From the NCBI RefSeq assembly GCF_011064825.1, contig NZ_CP048751.1, positions 1,798,001 through 1,862,000 on the forward strand: a DNA stretch of 64,000 bases, written 5' to 3'. Below the pieces are notes generated by a model. The model saw only the letters and a list, made by a program, of their open reading frames with translations, was not told the DNA's origin and did no database searches. Source of the DNA: Brevundimonas mediterranea (GTDB lineage: Bacteria; Pseudomonadota; Alphaproteobacteria; Caulobacterales; Caulobacteraceae). Made by a program: the position numbers and the translations under genes. Below, piece by piece: positions 16,590 through 24,722 of this stretch; the stretch's first letter is position 1; each line of letters starts with the position of its first letter.

Positions 16590-17849
16590 ATGCCATCTCC
16601 TAAACGCCGTCTGCCGCACCCCGCGGCCGGCGGAGCCGCGATCGCCCTCGCGGCGATCCTGGCCATGCTGACCGCAGGGTCAGCCTTCGCCGAACCCGTC
16701 ACCCTGGCCGAGGCGCTGTCTCGCGCCGCGGCCTCTTCGCCCACGCTGGCCGCCGCCGAAGCCGATGTCGCCGCCGCCGTCGGCCGCGCGCAACAGGCCG
16801 GGTTCCGGCCCAATCCCGAACTAGGCCTCGAGGTCGAGAATTTCGCCGGCACCGGCGGCTTCTCCGGCGTCGACGACGCCGAGAGCACGTTGAGTGTGGG
16901 CCAACGGTTCGAACTCGGCGGCAAGCGGCCCGCGCGCGAGCGCGCCGCCCAGGCCGAGGTGGACGCCGCCCGGCTGCGCTTCGCGGTCGCGCAGGCGGAC
17001 CTGGAACAGCAGGTGCGCGACGCCTACGCCGAGGCCTGGGCGGACGGCCGCCGGGTCGAACTGGCCCGCGATCAGTTCATGCGCGCTGATAACCTTCAGA
17101 CCATCGCCACCGAACTGGTGGACGCCGGTCGCGAACCGCCGCTGCGAGCTCTGCGAGCGCGCACCGCCGCCCTAGAAGCGGTCGGACGGGTTCGCGCGGC
17201 TGAAGCCGAATACGCTGAAGCTCAGCGGGCGCTCGCCGCCCTGTGGGGCGGGGGCGAAGACCTGCCCGAACCGACCGCAGCTGAAACCCCGACGGCGTCC
17301 GGCGCCGTCATCGACCCGGCCAGCGCGCTCGACGTGCGCCTCGCCGAAGCCGAAGTGGAGACCTCCATCGCCGTCGTCGAGCGAGAACGGACCCTGTCCC
17401 GCCCCGATGTGACCGTCAGCGTGGGCGCCCGCCAGTTCCGGGGCACGGACGACACAGCTCTGGTGTTCGGCGCCTCCATGCCGATCGGTCTGTTCGACCG
17501 GAACCAGGGCAATATCGCCGCCGCCAACGCCGAGCGGACCGGAGCCGAGGCTCGCCGCAACGCCGCCCTCGCCGGCGCCATCCGGCGGACCCGCGACGCC
17601 CAGGCCGCGCTGCGGACGGCCGAGGCCCAACTGGCCTTCCTCAAAACAAGGGCCGAACCCGATGCGGTCGAAGCCGTGCGCATCGCGCGTGAAGGCTTCT
17701 CGGCTGGCCGCTTCACCCTGCTGGACGTGCTGGACGCCGAAGAGGCGCTCAACACCGTTCAGGCCGACATGATCACCGCCGAGCTGGAGCGCGCGCAAGC
17801 CGTCGCCGCCCTGACACGCGCCACCGAAACTGAAGGATCCGCCCAATGA
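16590..17849 (+). CDS. czcC: CzcC-type outer membrane channel of HME-RND efflux
   Basis: A 419-residue TolC-family outer membrane factor. Signal peptide to about residue 34 (GSAFA-EP), then two repeats of the coiled-coil barrel pattern: TLAEALSRAAASSPTLAAAEADV and, in the second half, LAEAEVETSIAVVERERTLSRPDVTVSVGARQF. It would form the trimeric exit duct for Zn/Co/Cd with CzcB and CzcA. Its last four bases overlap czcB (ATGA), so it is in one operon with both. No metal site is expected in this component. Confidence 0.92.
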   Translation: MPSPKRRLPHPAAGGAAIALAAILAMLTAGSAFAEPVTLAEALSRAAASSPTLAAAEADVAAAVGRAQQAGFRPNPELGLEVENFAGTGGFSGVDDAESTLSVGQRFELGGKRPARERAAQAEVDAARLRFAVAQADLEQQVRDAYAEAWADGRRVELARDQFMRADNLQTIATELVDAGREPPLRALRARTAALEAVGRVRAAEAEYAEAQRALAALWGGGEDLPEPTAAETPTASGAVIDPASALDVRLAEAEVETSIAVVERERTLSRPDVTVSVGARQFRGTDDTALVFGASMPIGLFDRNQGNIAAANAERTGAEARRNAALAGAIRRTRDAQAALRTAEAQLAFLKTRAEPDAVEAVRIAREGFSAGRFTLLDVLDAEEALNTVQADMITAELERAQAVAALTRATETEGSAQ

Positions 17850-19009
17850 AGAGATTCACAAACCAGCAACGCCTCCTCGGCGGCGCGGCGGCAGCCGTGA
17901 TCGTTCTCGGCGGCGGGTTCGCCGTCTGGAGCATGACGCGTGGTCCGGAAGCGCCGGCGGAAGCCGTTGCGGAAGCCGAAGAAGAACACGGCGCCGGCGA
18001 GGCCCTGGAGATGGACGCCGCCCGTATTCAGGCGGCCGGCATCATCCTCGCGCCCGTGGGCAGCGGCTCGCTCAGCGCCGAGATCGTGGCCCAGGGCACC
18101 GTCGTTGGCACGCCCCAAGGGGAGGCCGTGCTTGCGGCCCGCGCCGACGGCGTGATCACCGGCGTCTCACTGCGCCTCGGCGACAGCGTGCGCGCCGGCC
18201 AGACCGTGGCCCTGATCGAGAGCCGCGAGGCCTCCTCCATCGCCGCCGAACGGGCGACCGCCCAGGCTCGCTTGACCGCAGCCCGGCAGGCGCTCGCCCG
18301 CGAGCAGCGGCTGTTCGACTCGCAGATCACCGCGCGACAGGATCTTGAAGCCGCCCAGACCGTCATGGCGGAAGCCGAGGCGGAAGCGCGACGGACCTCG
18401 TCCGCCGCCGCCGCCGCCCGGGTCTCCGGAGACGGCCGCAGCACGGGGGTCGTCAGCCCGATCAGCGGGCGGGTGACCTTGTCCAATGCCACCCTCGGCG
18501 CCTTCGTGACGGCCGGGACCGAACTGTTCCGGGTCGCCAACGCCAGCCAGATCGAGGTTCAGGCCTCGGTTTCCGCCGAGGACGCGGGCCGGATCGCTCC
18601 GGGCGACCGGGCCAGCATCACCCTGCCGGAAGGCGAGGTCCAGGCCACGGTGCGGTCGATCACCCCGGGGGTGGATGCGGAAAGCCGCGCCGCCACCGTC
18701 CTGCTCACCGTCTCCGGCGTGGGAGGCTTGCGTCCCGGCCAGGCGATCGCTGTGCGGATATACACCCGCGACGCCGGAACCACCGAGGGCGTGTCGGTGC
18801 CTGAAGAAGCCATCCAGACCGTCGAAGGCCGCGACGTGGTCTTCGTCAGGACCGCCAACGGCTTCACCGCGGCGCCGGTCATCGTCGGCCAGCGCAGCGC
18901 CGGCCGGGCCCAGATCACCTCCGGCCTGACGGCCGGTCAGACCATTGCCACCCGCAACGCCTTCCTGCTCAAGGCCGAGTTGGGCAAGGGCTCGGGCGAG
19001 GAAGAATAG
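17846..19009 (+). CDS. czcB: CzcB-type periplasmic adaptor of HME-RND efflux
   Basis: A 387-residue membrane-fusion protein: an N-terminal membrane anchor (about 10-30), an acidic His-containing linker (EAEEEHGAGEALEMD), a barrel-sandwich lipoyl-like hybrid (LAARADGVITGVSLRLGDSVRAG, RVTLSNATLGAFVTAGTELFRVAN), a helical hairpin between them, and beta-barrel and membrane-proximal domains. It links CzcA to CzcC in the periplasm. It overlaps czcC by four bases and is followed by czcA after three bases. Confidence 0.92.
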   Translation: MKRFTNQQRLLGGAAAAVIVLGGGFAVWSMTRGPEAPAEAVAEAEEEHGAGEALEMDAARIQAAGIILAPVGSGSLSAEIVAQGTVVGTPQGEAVLAARADGVITGVSLRLGDSVRAGQTVALIESREASSIAAERATAQARLTAARQALAREQRLFDSQITARQDLEAAQTVMAEAEAEARRTSSAAAAARVSGDGRSTGVVSPISGRVTLSNATLGAFVTAGTELFRVANASQIEVQASVSAEDAGRIAPGDRASITLPEGEVQATVRSITPGVDAESRAATVLLTVSGVGGLRPGQAIAVRIYTRDAGTTEGVSVPEEAIQTVEGRDVVFVRTANGFTAAPVIVGQRSAGRAQITSGLTAGQTIATRNAFLLKAELGKGSGEEE

Positions 19010-19012
19010 ATC

Positions 19013-22000
19013 ATGATCGCCAACCTCATGGCCCTGTCGGTGCGGGCGCGATGGATGATCATCGCCCTCGTGTTGATCGTCTCCACCTACGGCGCCTGGC
19101 AGCTCACACAGCTGCCGATCGACGCCGTTCCCGACATCACGAACAAACAGGTTCAGATCAACACTCAAGATCCGTCTCTCTCGCCCGTCGAGATCGAAAA
19201 GCGCGTCACCTTCCCTGTCGAGACCGCCATGGCCGGCATCCCCGGCCTGCATTCGACCCGGTCGGTGTCGCGTAACGGCTTCTCGCAGGTCACGCTGGTC
19301 TTCGACGAGAAGGTCGACCTCTATTTTGCGCGCCAGCAGGTCAATGAACGACTCGTCCAGGCCCAAGCGGGCCTGCCCGACGGCGTACAACCCCGTATCG
19401 GCCCTGTCACGACGGGCTTGGGCGAGGTCTTCATGTACGCCATCGACTACACCAACCCGGGCGGTCGCGGCGCGACCGTTCGCAACGGCCAGCCGGGTTG
19501 GCAGTCGGATGGCTCCTTCCTGACGCCCGAAGGCGATCGGCTGACGGACGACGTGTCTCGCGCGGCCTATCTCAGGACCGTGCAGGACTGGATCATCGCC
19601 CCGCAACTGCGGACGGTGAGCGGTATCGCGGGTGTTGACACCATCGGTGGCTTCGAAAAGCAGTTCGTCGTCGAGCCGGACCCGACCCGTCTGGCCCAAT
19701 ACGGCGTCTCCTTCAGCGAACTGGCCGAAGGCCTAGAGGCCGCAAACCTTTCGATCGGCGCCAACTTCGTCGAGCGCGGCGGCGAGGCCTATCTCGTGCG
19801 GGCTGACGCCCGTATCCGCAGCCTCAGTCAGATCGAGGAGGCGATCGTCGCCACGCGCGGCGGCGTTCCCGTCGCCGTGCGCGACGTCGCCGCCGTTCGT
19901 CTCGGCGGCGATCTGCGCACAGGCGGCGCGACGATGAACGGCCACGAGGTCGTCATCGGCACCACCCTGATGTTGATCGGCGAGAACAGCCGCACCGTCG
20001 CCCGCTCGGTCGGCGAACAACTGGAGACGACCGTTCGGTCGCTGCCGCCGGGGATCAAGGTCACGCCGGTGCTGGATCGCTCCAAACTGGTCAACGCCAC
20101 GATATCGACCGTTGAGCGCAACCTGATCGAGGGTGCGATCCTCGTGGCCGTCGCCTTGTTCCTGCTGCTCGGCAACCTCCGCGCCGCCCTGATCGCCGTG
20201 GCGATCATCCCTCTCTCTTTCTTCATGACGGCGATCGGCATGAATTTCATGGGGGTCTCAGGGAATCTGATGAGCCTGGGGGCGCTCGACTTTGGCCTCA
20301 TCGTCGACGGCTCGGTGATCATCATCGAGAACTGTCTTCGTCGGCTGGCCGAACGACAACACCACGAGGGCCGTCTGCTGAGCCTGCGCGAACGGCTGGA
20401 GGAAACCACCATAGCCACCCAGGAGATGATCAAGCCGACCGTCTTCGGTCAGGCGATCATCCTGCTCGTCTTTGCCCCCCTGCTGACCTTCCAGGGCGTG
20501 GAGGGCAAAACCTTCTCGCCCATGGCCATCACCTTGATGCTGGCGCTGGTCGCGGCCTTCATCCTGTCCATCACTTTCATCCCGGCCATAGTCGCCGTGG
20601 TGATGCGCAACAAGGTCTCCGAGAAAGACGTCTTCTTCATTCGTTGGATCAAGGCGAAATACGAGCCGGTGCTGCGTCAAGCCGTGGCTCGTCCCTGGCC
20701 CTTCGTGGGCGGCGGTCTGGCCCTGTTCGCCGTAGCCGGCATGGTCTTCACGATGCTCGGTCAGGAATTCATCCCGACGCTGGACGAACGCAACCTGGCC
20801 CTGGCTTCCCAGCGCGTGCCCTCGACGGCGGTAGAACAGTCGCTGCGCATGCAGGTGGGCGTGGAGAGGGCCATCACACAGCTGCCGGAAGTCGAGGTGA
20901 TGTTCTCCAAGACGGGAACAGCGGAGGTCGCCACCGATCCGATGCCGGCTAACTTCTCCGATGGCTTCATCATCCTCAAGCCGCAGGACGAATGGCCAAA
21001 AGGAGTGGACACCAAGGCCGACGTGATCGAGCGCGTCGAGGCTGCGGCCAATGCCCAGGTTGGGCAGGCCTACGAACTCAGCCAGCCGATCGAACTGCGG
21101 TTCAACGAACTGATCGCCGGCGTGCGCGGCGATGTGGCCATCAAGCTCTATGGCGACGACCTCGACAAGCTGACGGCCACGGCCAATCAGATCGCGGCCC
21201 AGCTCAACGCCACCCCGGGCGCGGCCGACGTCAAGGTCGAACAGACCGACGGCGCGCCGTCGCTGGACGTCACCTTCGACCGGGCCGCGATCGCCCGGTT
21301 CGGCCTGACCGTGGCGGAGGTCGCCGACACGGTGGCCGCCGCCATGGGCGGGCGCGAGGCCGGGCAGCTGTTCGAGGGCGACCGGCGCTTCGATGTGGTG
21401 GTGCGCGTACCCAACGCCAGCCGAAACGACCTCGACGCGATCGGTGCCCTCCCCGTGATGCTGCCGGAGCAGGAAGGCCGCGTTCGCGCGTCCGTGCCCT
21501 TGCGTCAGGTGGCCACGTTCCGCTCCGCCGAGGGGCTGAACCAGATCAGTCGCGAGAACGGCAAGCGCCGCGTTGTGATCCAGGCCAATGTCCGCGGCCG
21601 GGACGTCGGGTCCTTTGTTACCGAGGCGACGCCCAAGGTCGAGCGGGTGCCGCTTCCGGCGGGATCGTGGATCGAGTGGGGCGGGCAGTTCCAGAACCTG
21701 AAGGCGGCGTCCGATCGCCTGGCTCTGGTGGTTCCGATCTGCTTCCTGGCCATCTTCGCAGTGCTCTTCCTCGCCGTAGGAACGCTCGGTCGGGCGGTGG
21801 CGGTCTTCCTCACCGTGCCCTTGGGGTTGGCGGGCGGGGTCTTCGCCCTGGCGCTCACCGGCATCTCCTTCTCGGTGTCGGCCGCGGTGGGTTTCATCTG
21901 CCTGGCCGGGGTCGCGGTCTTGAACGGCCTGGTGGTCATGTCGTCGATCCGGCAGCGGCTCGATGACGGGATGGAACTCACCCGCTCCATCATCGAGGGC

Positions 22001-22258
22001 TGCATGGAGCGGGTCCGCCCGGTCATCATGACGGGTCTCGTCCCGGCCATCGGTTTCGTGCCCATGGCCTTGGCTCACGGCACCGGAGCCGAGGTGCAGA
22101 AGCCCCTGGCCATGGTCGTCATCGGCGGCCTGATCACCGCGACCCTGCTCACGCTGCTCGTCCTGCCGGCCATGAGCCGGCTGGTCCTGGGCCTGACCGA
22201 GGGGCGGCGTTCCAAACCTAGCGACGCGCCGGCCGTGGAACCGGTCCCGGCGGAATAG
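19013..22258 (+). CDS. czcA: CzcA-type HME-RND cation/proton antiporter
   Basis: A 1081-residue RND pump with twelve helices and two large periplasmic loops. The proton-relay signature in helix 4 is DFGLIVDGSVIIIEN, the form seen in Co/Zn/Cd (CzcA, HME1) pumps and different from the AIGAMVDAA form of the Cu/Ag pump at 33967-37119. The N-terminus (MALSVRARWMIIALVLIVSTYGAWQL) is the first helix. It exports divalent cations from periplasm and cytoplasm through CzcC. It ends the core czcCBA unit and a strong hairpin follows at once. Confidence 0.95.
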   Translation: MIANLMALSVRARWMIIALVLIVSTYGAWQLTQLPIDAVPDITNKQVQINTQDPSLSPVEIEKRVTFPVETAMAGIPGLHSTRSVSRNGFSQVTLVFDEKVDLYFARQQVNERLVQAQAGLPDGVQPRIGPVTTGLGEVFMYAIDYTNPGGRGATVRNGQPGWQSDGSFLTPEGDRLTDDVSRAAYLRTVQDWIIAPQLRTVSGIAGVDTIGGFEKQFVVEPDPTRLAQYGVSFSELAEGLEAANLSIGANFVERGGEAYLVRADARIRSLSQIEEAIVATRGGVPVAVRDVAAVRLGGDLRTGGATMNGHEVVIGTTLMLIGENSRTVARSVGEQLETTVRSLPPGIKVTPVLDRSKLVNATISTVERNLIEGAILVAVALFLLLGNLRAALIAVAIIPLSFFMTAIGMNFMGVSGNLMSLGALDFGLIVDGSVIIIENCLRRLAERQHHEGRLLSLRERLEETTIATQEMIKPTVFGQAIILLVFAPLLTFQGVEGKTFSPMAITLMLALVAAFILSITFIPAIVAVVMRNKVSEKDVFFIRWIKAKYEPVLRQAVARPWPFVGGGLALFAVAGMVFTMLGQEFIPTLDERNLALASQRVPSTAVEQSLRMQVGVERAITQLPEVEVMFSKTGTAEVATDPMPANFSDGFIILKPQDEWPKGVDTKADVIERVEAAANAQVGQAYELSQPIELRFNELIAGVRGDVAIKLYGDDLDKLTATANQIAAQLNATPGAADVKVEQTDGAPSLDVTFDRAAIARFGLTVAEVADTVAAAMGGREAGQLFEGDRRFDVVVRVPNASRNDLDAIGALPVMLPEQEGRVRASVPLRQVATFRSAEGLNQISRENGKRRVVIQANVRGRDVGSFVTEATPKVERVPLPAGSWIEWGGQFQNLKAASDRLALVVPICFLAIFAVLFLAVGTLGRAVAVFLTVPLGLAGGVFALALTGISFSVSAAVGFICLAGVAVLNGLVVMSSIRQRLDDGMELTRSIIEGCMERVRPVIMTGLVPAIGFVPMALAHGTGAEVQKPLAMVVIGGLITATLLTLLVLPAMSRLVLGLTEGRRSKPSDAPAVEPVPAE

Positions 22259-22263
22259 TCCCG

Positions 22264-22292
22264 GTCCCCGCCGCCGCCTCGGCGGCGGGGAC
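22264..22292 (+). terminator. strong hairpin between czcA and the DUF190 gene
   Basis: A perfect 12-bp stem, GTCCCCGCCGCC (22264-22275) with GGCGGCGGGGAC (22281-22292), five-base loop. Only a weak T stretch (GTTTC) follows, and the next gene starts 20 bases later on the same strand, so it may attenuate or stabilise the czc message rather than end it. Confidence 0.55.
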
Positions 22293-22311
22293 GTTTCATC
22301 AGGAGATCATT

Positions 22312-22668
22312 ATGTCCGCTGCAATCCCGCTGGTGCCCTTTCCAATAAAGCTCTTGCGCATCTACACCGACGAGGCCGCCTATTTCGGCGACCGCAAGGT
22401 CTTCGAAATCGTGGCCGAACGGGCCCGGGCGGCCGGCGTCGCCGGCGTGACCGTTCTGCGAGCCCTGGTTGGGTTCGGTCACACCTCACACATGCATCGG
22501 CGTCATCTTCTGGATGATGATCAGGCCCTGATCGTCGAAATGCTCGACGACGAGGCGAAGCTTCGCGCCTTCGTCCAGACCCTGACGGATCTGGAGCATC
22601 TGGGCCCAATCACGCTTGAGGCGGTCGAGGTTCTGCGCTGGCCCCACGCCGCGACCGGCGCTGTTTAG
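22312..22668 (+). CDS. DUF190 (PII-like) protein
   Basis: A 118-residue DUF190 protein with a ferredoxin-like, PII-related fold: LLRIYTDEAAYFGDRKVFEIVAERARAAGVAGVTVLRALVGFG and a histidine cluster (HTSHMHRRHLL). DUF190 proteins often sit beside CrcB fluoride channels or cation efflux genes and may act as small-molecule sensors. It follows czcA in the same direction, AGGAGA eight to ten bases before the ATG, so it is a likely accessory of the czc operon. The ligand is unknown. Cytoplasmic. Confidence 0.85.
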   Translation: MSAAIPLVPFPIKLLRIYTDEAAYFGDRKVFEIVAERARAAGVAGVTVLRALVGFGHTSHMHRRHLLDDDQALIVEMLDDEAKLRAFVQTLTDLEHLGPITLEAVEVLRWPHAATGAV

Positions 22669-22685
22669 ATACTGGAAGGGCGCGA

Positions 22686-22745
22686 GATGGAGAACACATG
22701 AACACCCCTGAAACCGATGGAGAACACATGAACACCCCTGAAACC
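22686..22745 (+). repeat. 30-bp perfect tandem duplication containing RBS and start codon
   Basis: Two identical 30-base units (22686-22715 and 22716-22745). Each holds a GGAG ribosome site and an in-frame ATG (22698 and 22728) followed by the codons for NTPET. The duplication keeps the frame, so the CDF gene has two equivalent starts ten codons apart. Confidence 0.95.
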
Positions 22746-23327
22746 GAAAGCCGCCAGCGACAGGTTCTGCTTGTTGTGTTCGCTCTCAATGCCGCGCTGT
22801 TTCTCGGTCTTGGCGTTGCCGGGTGGTTGGCTGACTCAAGCGCCTTGCTGGCCAACGCCCTGGACAATGCTTCCGATTCGGCCGTCTACCTGATCAGCTT
22901 TGCGGCGGTTGGCCGGGCTCTTATCTGGAAGACCCGCGCCGCTCGGGCGTCCGGGATCATGCTCCTGATCTTCGCGGGCGGCGTTCTGTTGGACGTGCTG
23001 AGGCGGACGCTGACGGGGACCGAGCCGATCGGCTGGACGATGATGGCCATGGCTGTGGTGGCCGCCATCGTAAACTTCGTGTGCCTGGAGCTGATCCGGC
23101 GCCAACGCAGCGATGACGTGAACATGAAGGCCGCCGAGACCTTCAGTCTCAATGATTTCGCCTCCAACGGCGGCATCTTGATCGCGGGCGGATTGGTCCT
23201 TTGGCTGGATCAGTCTTGGCCGGACCTTCTCGTGGGCCTGATCGTGGCCGGGATCGCCGTGAAGGGCGGCCTGGAAATCCTCCGCGACGCCGCCCGCTCG
23301 CGTCTAGAGGAGAGCGAGTCTCAATGA
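22698..23327 (+). CDS. short CDF-like cation transporter (no cytoplasmic domain)
   Basis: A 209-residue membrane protein (199 if the second start is used) related to the membrane half of cation diffusion facilitators: SALLANALDNASDSAVYLISF (D-x3-D helix) and TFSLNDFASNGGILIAGG (N-D helix), about six helices in all. As with the gene at 14836-15486 there is no cytoplasmic domain. Within the window these two are distant paralogues. It lies 29 bases after DUF190 and its stop overlaps the next start (ATGA), so it belongs to the czc operon. Predicted inner-membrane cation exporter. Confidence 0.82.
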   Translation: MNTPETDGEHMNTPETESRQRQVLLVVFALNAALFLGLGVAGWLADSSALLANALDNASDSAVYLISFAAVGRALIWKTRAARASGIMLLIFAGGVLLDVLRRTLTGTEPIGWTMMAMAVVAAIVNFVCLELIRRQRSDDVNMKAAETFSLNDFASNGGILIAGGLVLWLDQSWPDLLVGLIVAGIAVKGGLEILRDAARSRLEESESQ

Positions 23328-23932
23328 GCCCTGCGATGATTGACATTCAATCCGTCCAACGCTGGCGCAAAGGAGGCATCCTGGTCGGCGGAGTGCTGCT
23401 CCTCGGTTGCACGATGTTCATCACGCCCTGGCCTTCGCTCGATCATCCGGCAGAGCAACTAGGCTTGGTTGCTATCGCGGTCTGCGTCATAGGCCGCGCT
23501 TGGTGTTCGCTCTATATCGGCGGTCGCAAAAAGCAGGAAATCGTGTCGACGGGTCCTTATTCCGTCAGCCGGAATCCTCTGTACGTCTTCAGCTTCATTG
23601 GGGCATTCGGGATGGGCGCGCAGTCGGGCCTGACCGTAGGAATCGCATTTGCCTTTGCCTGCTGGGTGGTCTTTCGAATCGTCGTGGACTGGGAGGAACG
23701 TTTCCTCACCGATGCGTTCGGGCGCCCCTATGAAGACTATCGCAATAGCACTCCCCGTTTTCTTCCCGATCCGTCGCTTTGGAGAGACGATGCTGAAGTC
23801 GTTGTCCGGCCAGCATTCTTCATTCGGACGATCCGGGACGGAAGCGTCTTCCTTCTGGCGCTTCCGCTCTTCGAAGCGATAGAGGCAATCCAGAGGTTCC
23901 AAGGCTTTCACACCTTGGTGCAACTACCTTGA
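23324..23932 (+). CDS. isoprenylcysteine carboxyl methyltransferase (ICMT) family membrane protein
   Basis: A 202-residue protein with four to five helices and the ICMT/phospholipid methyltransferase signature GPYSVSRNPLYVFSFIG and WEERFLTDAFGRPYEDYRNSTPRFLP. Such bacterial proteins are predicted SAM-dependent membrane methyltransferases; some sit with CzcD-like transporters in resistance regions. The ATG at 23324 overlaps the CDF stop. Its C-terminal 40 residues (after RFLPDPS) are an extension of unknown role. Function in metal resistance is not established. Confidence 0.8.
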   Translation: MSPAMIDIQSVQRWRKGGILVGGVLLLGCTMFITPWPSLDHPAEQLGLVAIAVCVIGRAWCSLYIGGRKKQEIVSTGPYSVSRNPLYVFSFIGAFGMGAQSGLTVGIAFAFACWVVFRIVVDWEERFLTDAFGRPYEDYRNSTPRFLPDPSLWRDDAEVVVRPAFFIRTIRDGSVFLLALPLFEAIEAIQRFQGFHTLVQLP

Positions 23933-24069
23933 GGCCGGGCACCGCTAAACACTTGAGCGATCATGAAGACATCGACGGTAGTGCCCGTGCGATGGCGCAC
24001 TTCGACTGACTTCGCGTGGGCGATCTCCTGGCGCCCCTGCGCTTTCGCCAGCGGCGCTCGCGTTCTTGC

Positions 24070-24289
24070 ACTGTGACCAGCAAAGGCGCGCCGCGCGGCG
24101 TGGTCCTGGGGGGCGGGGCGCGCGGGGCCGTCGAGACGATCGACGGTGTCGACAGCCCTCGACGACCTCCACGTCTGGGTTTCGGGCGCCGAGACCGTCG
24201 CAGCCCTCCTCGAGGCGAGGTTCGCGAACAACTCCACCGTCCAGATCGAGACACATCCCTGTGGAGAGGTCGAGGACAGCTATCGCTGA
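24070..24289 (+). pseudogene. remnant of a CDF transporter C-terminal domain
   Basis: Read in two frames this stretch gives SKGAPRGVVLGGGARGAVE..IDGVDS and, after a shift near 24152, LDDLHVWVSGAETV then STVQIETHPCGEVEDSY and a stop at 24287-24289. This is the cytoplasmic end of a CzcD/ZitB-type CDF protein (the VHDLHVW motif and the IQxE...C tail), with an internal deletion and a frameshift. The membrane part is absent. It follows two CDF-like genes that lack exactly this domain, so it may derive from the same transporter lineage. Confidence 0.7.
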
Positions 24290-24319
24290 CCGGGCCGGCG
24301 TTCGGCTGAGGATAAGCAA

Positions 24320-24682
24320 ATGGGCGGAAAGAGACTAACGGTGCGCGGACGCAGCCCCGGCTGGTCCGAACGGCCCTACAGCAAACGCCGCGCCGGGCGC
24401 CGCAGGCGGCCGGAGCCCCCCCGGCCGGTGCTCGACCTCGTTGCAGCCCTGATCAGCCTTGGGCTCGCCGTCGGCGGGGCGCTCGTCTTCGGATTGAGGA
24501 TGTCCGGCGCCTTCAAACTGCCGCTGCATCTCGGCTACGGCGCGATCCTGGCGCTGCTCGGCGCCGCCTGTCTCGTCAGCGCCCGGCGCGGCTGGCCTCG
24601 CCGTGTCACAGCGATCGGCCTGGCGGTCGCCCTCGCAGTTGGAACGGCGGTGCTCTATCCAGGTGGGCCGCCCTGGCCGTGA
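24320..24682 (+). CDS. hypothetical small membrane protein
   Basis: A 120-residue protein with a very basic N-terminus (about 1-35) and three predicted helices (VLDLVAALISLGLAVGGALVFGL, LGYGAILALLGAACLVSA, VTAIGLAVALAVGTAVLYPG). GAGGA lies six bases upstream of the ATG. It stands between the CDF remnant and an acyltransferase gene on the same strand, 40 bases from the latter. I do not recognise a family; coding status rests on the hydrophobic pattern and ribosome site only. Confidence 0.5.
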   Translation: MGGKRLTVRGRSPGWSERPYSKRRAGRRRRPEPPRPVLDLVAALISLGLAVGGALVFGLRMSGAFKLPLHLGYGAILALLGAACLVSARRGWPRRVTAIGLAVALAVGTAVLYPGGPPWP

Positions 24683-24722
24683 CGATAACCTTTCCTTGCC
24701 CGCTCCAGGACTAGGGTCCGGC

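Noticed and set aside
20349..20380. GAGGGCCG inside czcA as an ECF promoter
   Set aside because: The expected second box reads CGCG instead of CGTA, and it is within a coding region.
20258..22078. 606-codon open frame opposite czcA
   Set aside because: His/Asp/Arg-rich shadow of the RND gene, no signal, no domain, no ribosome site.
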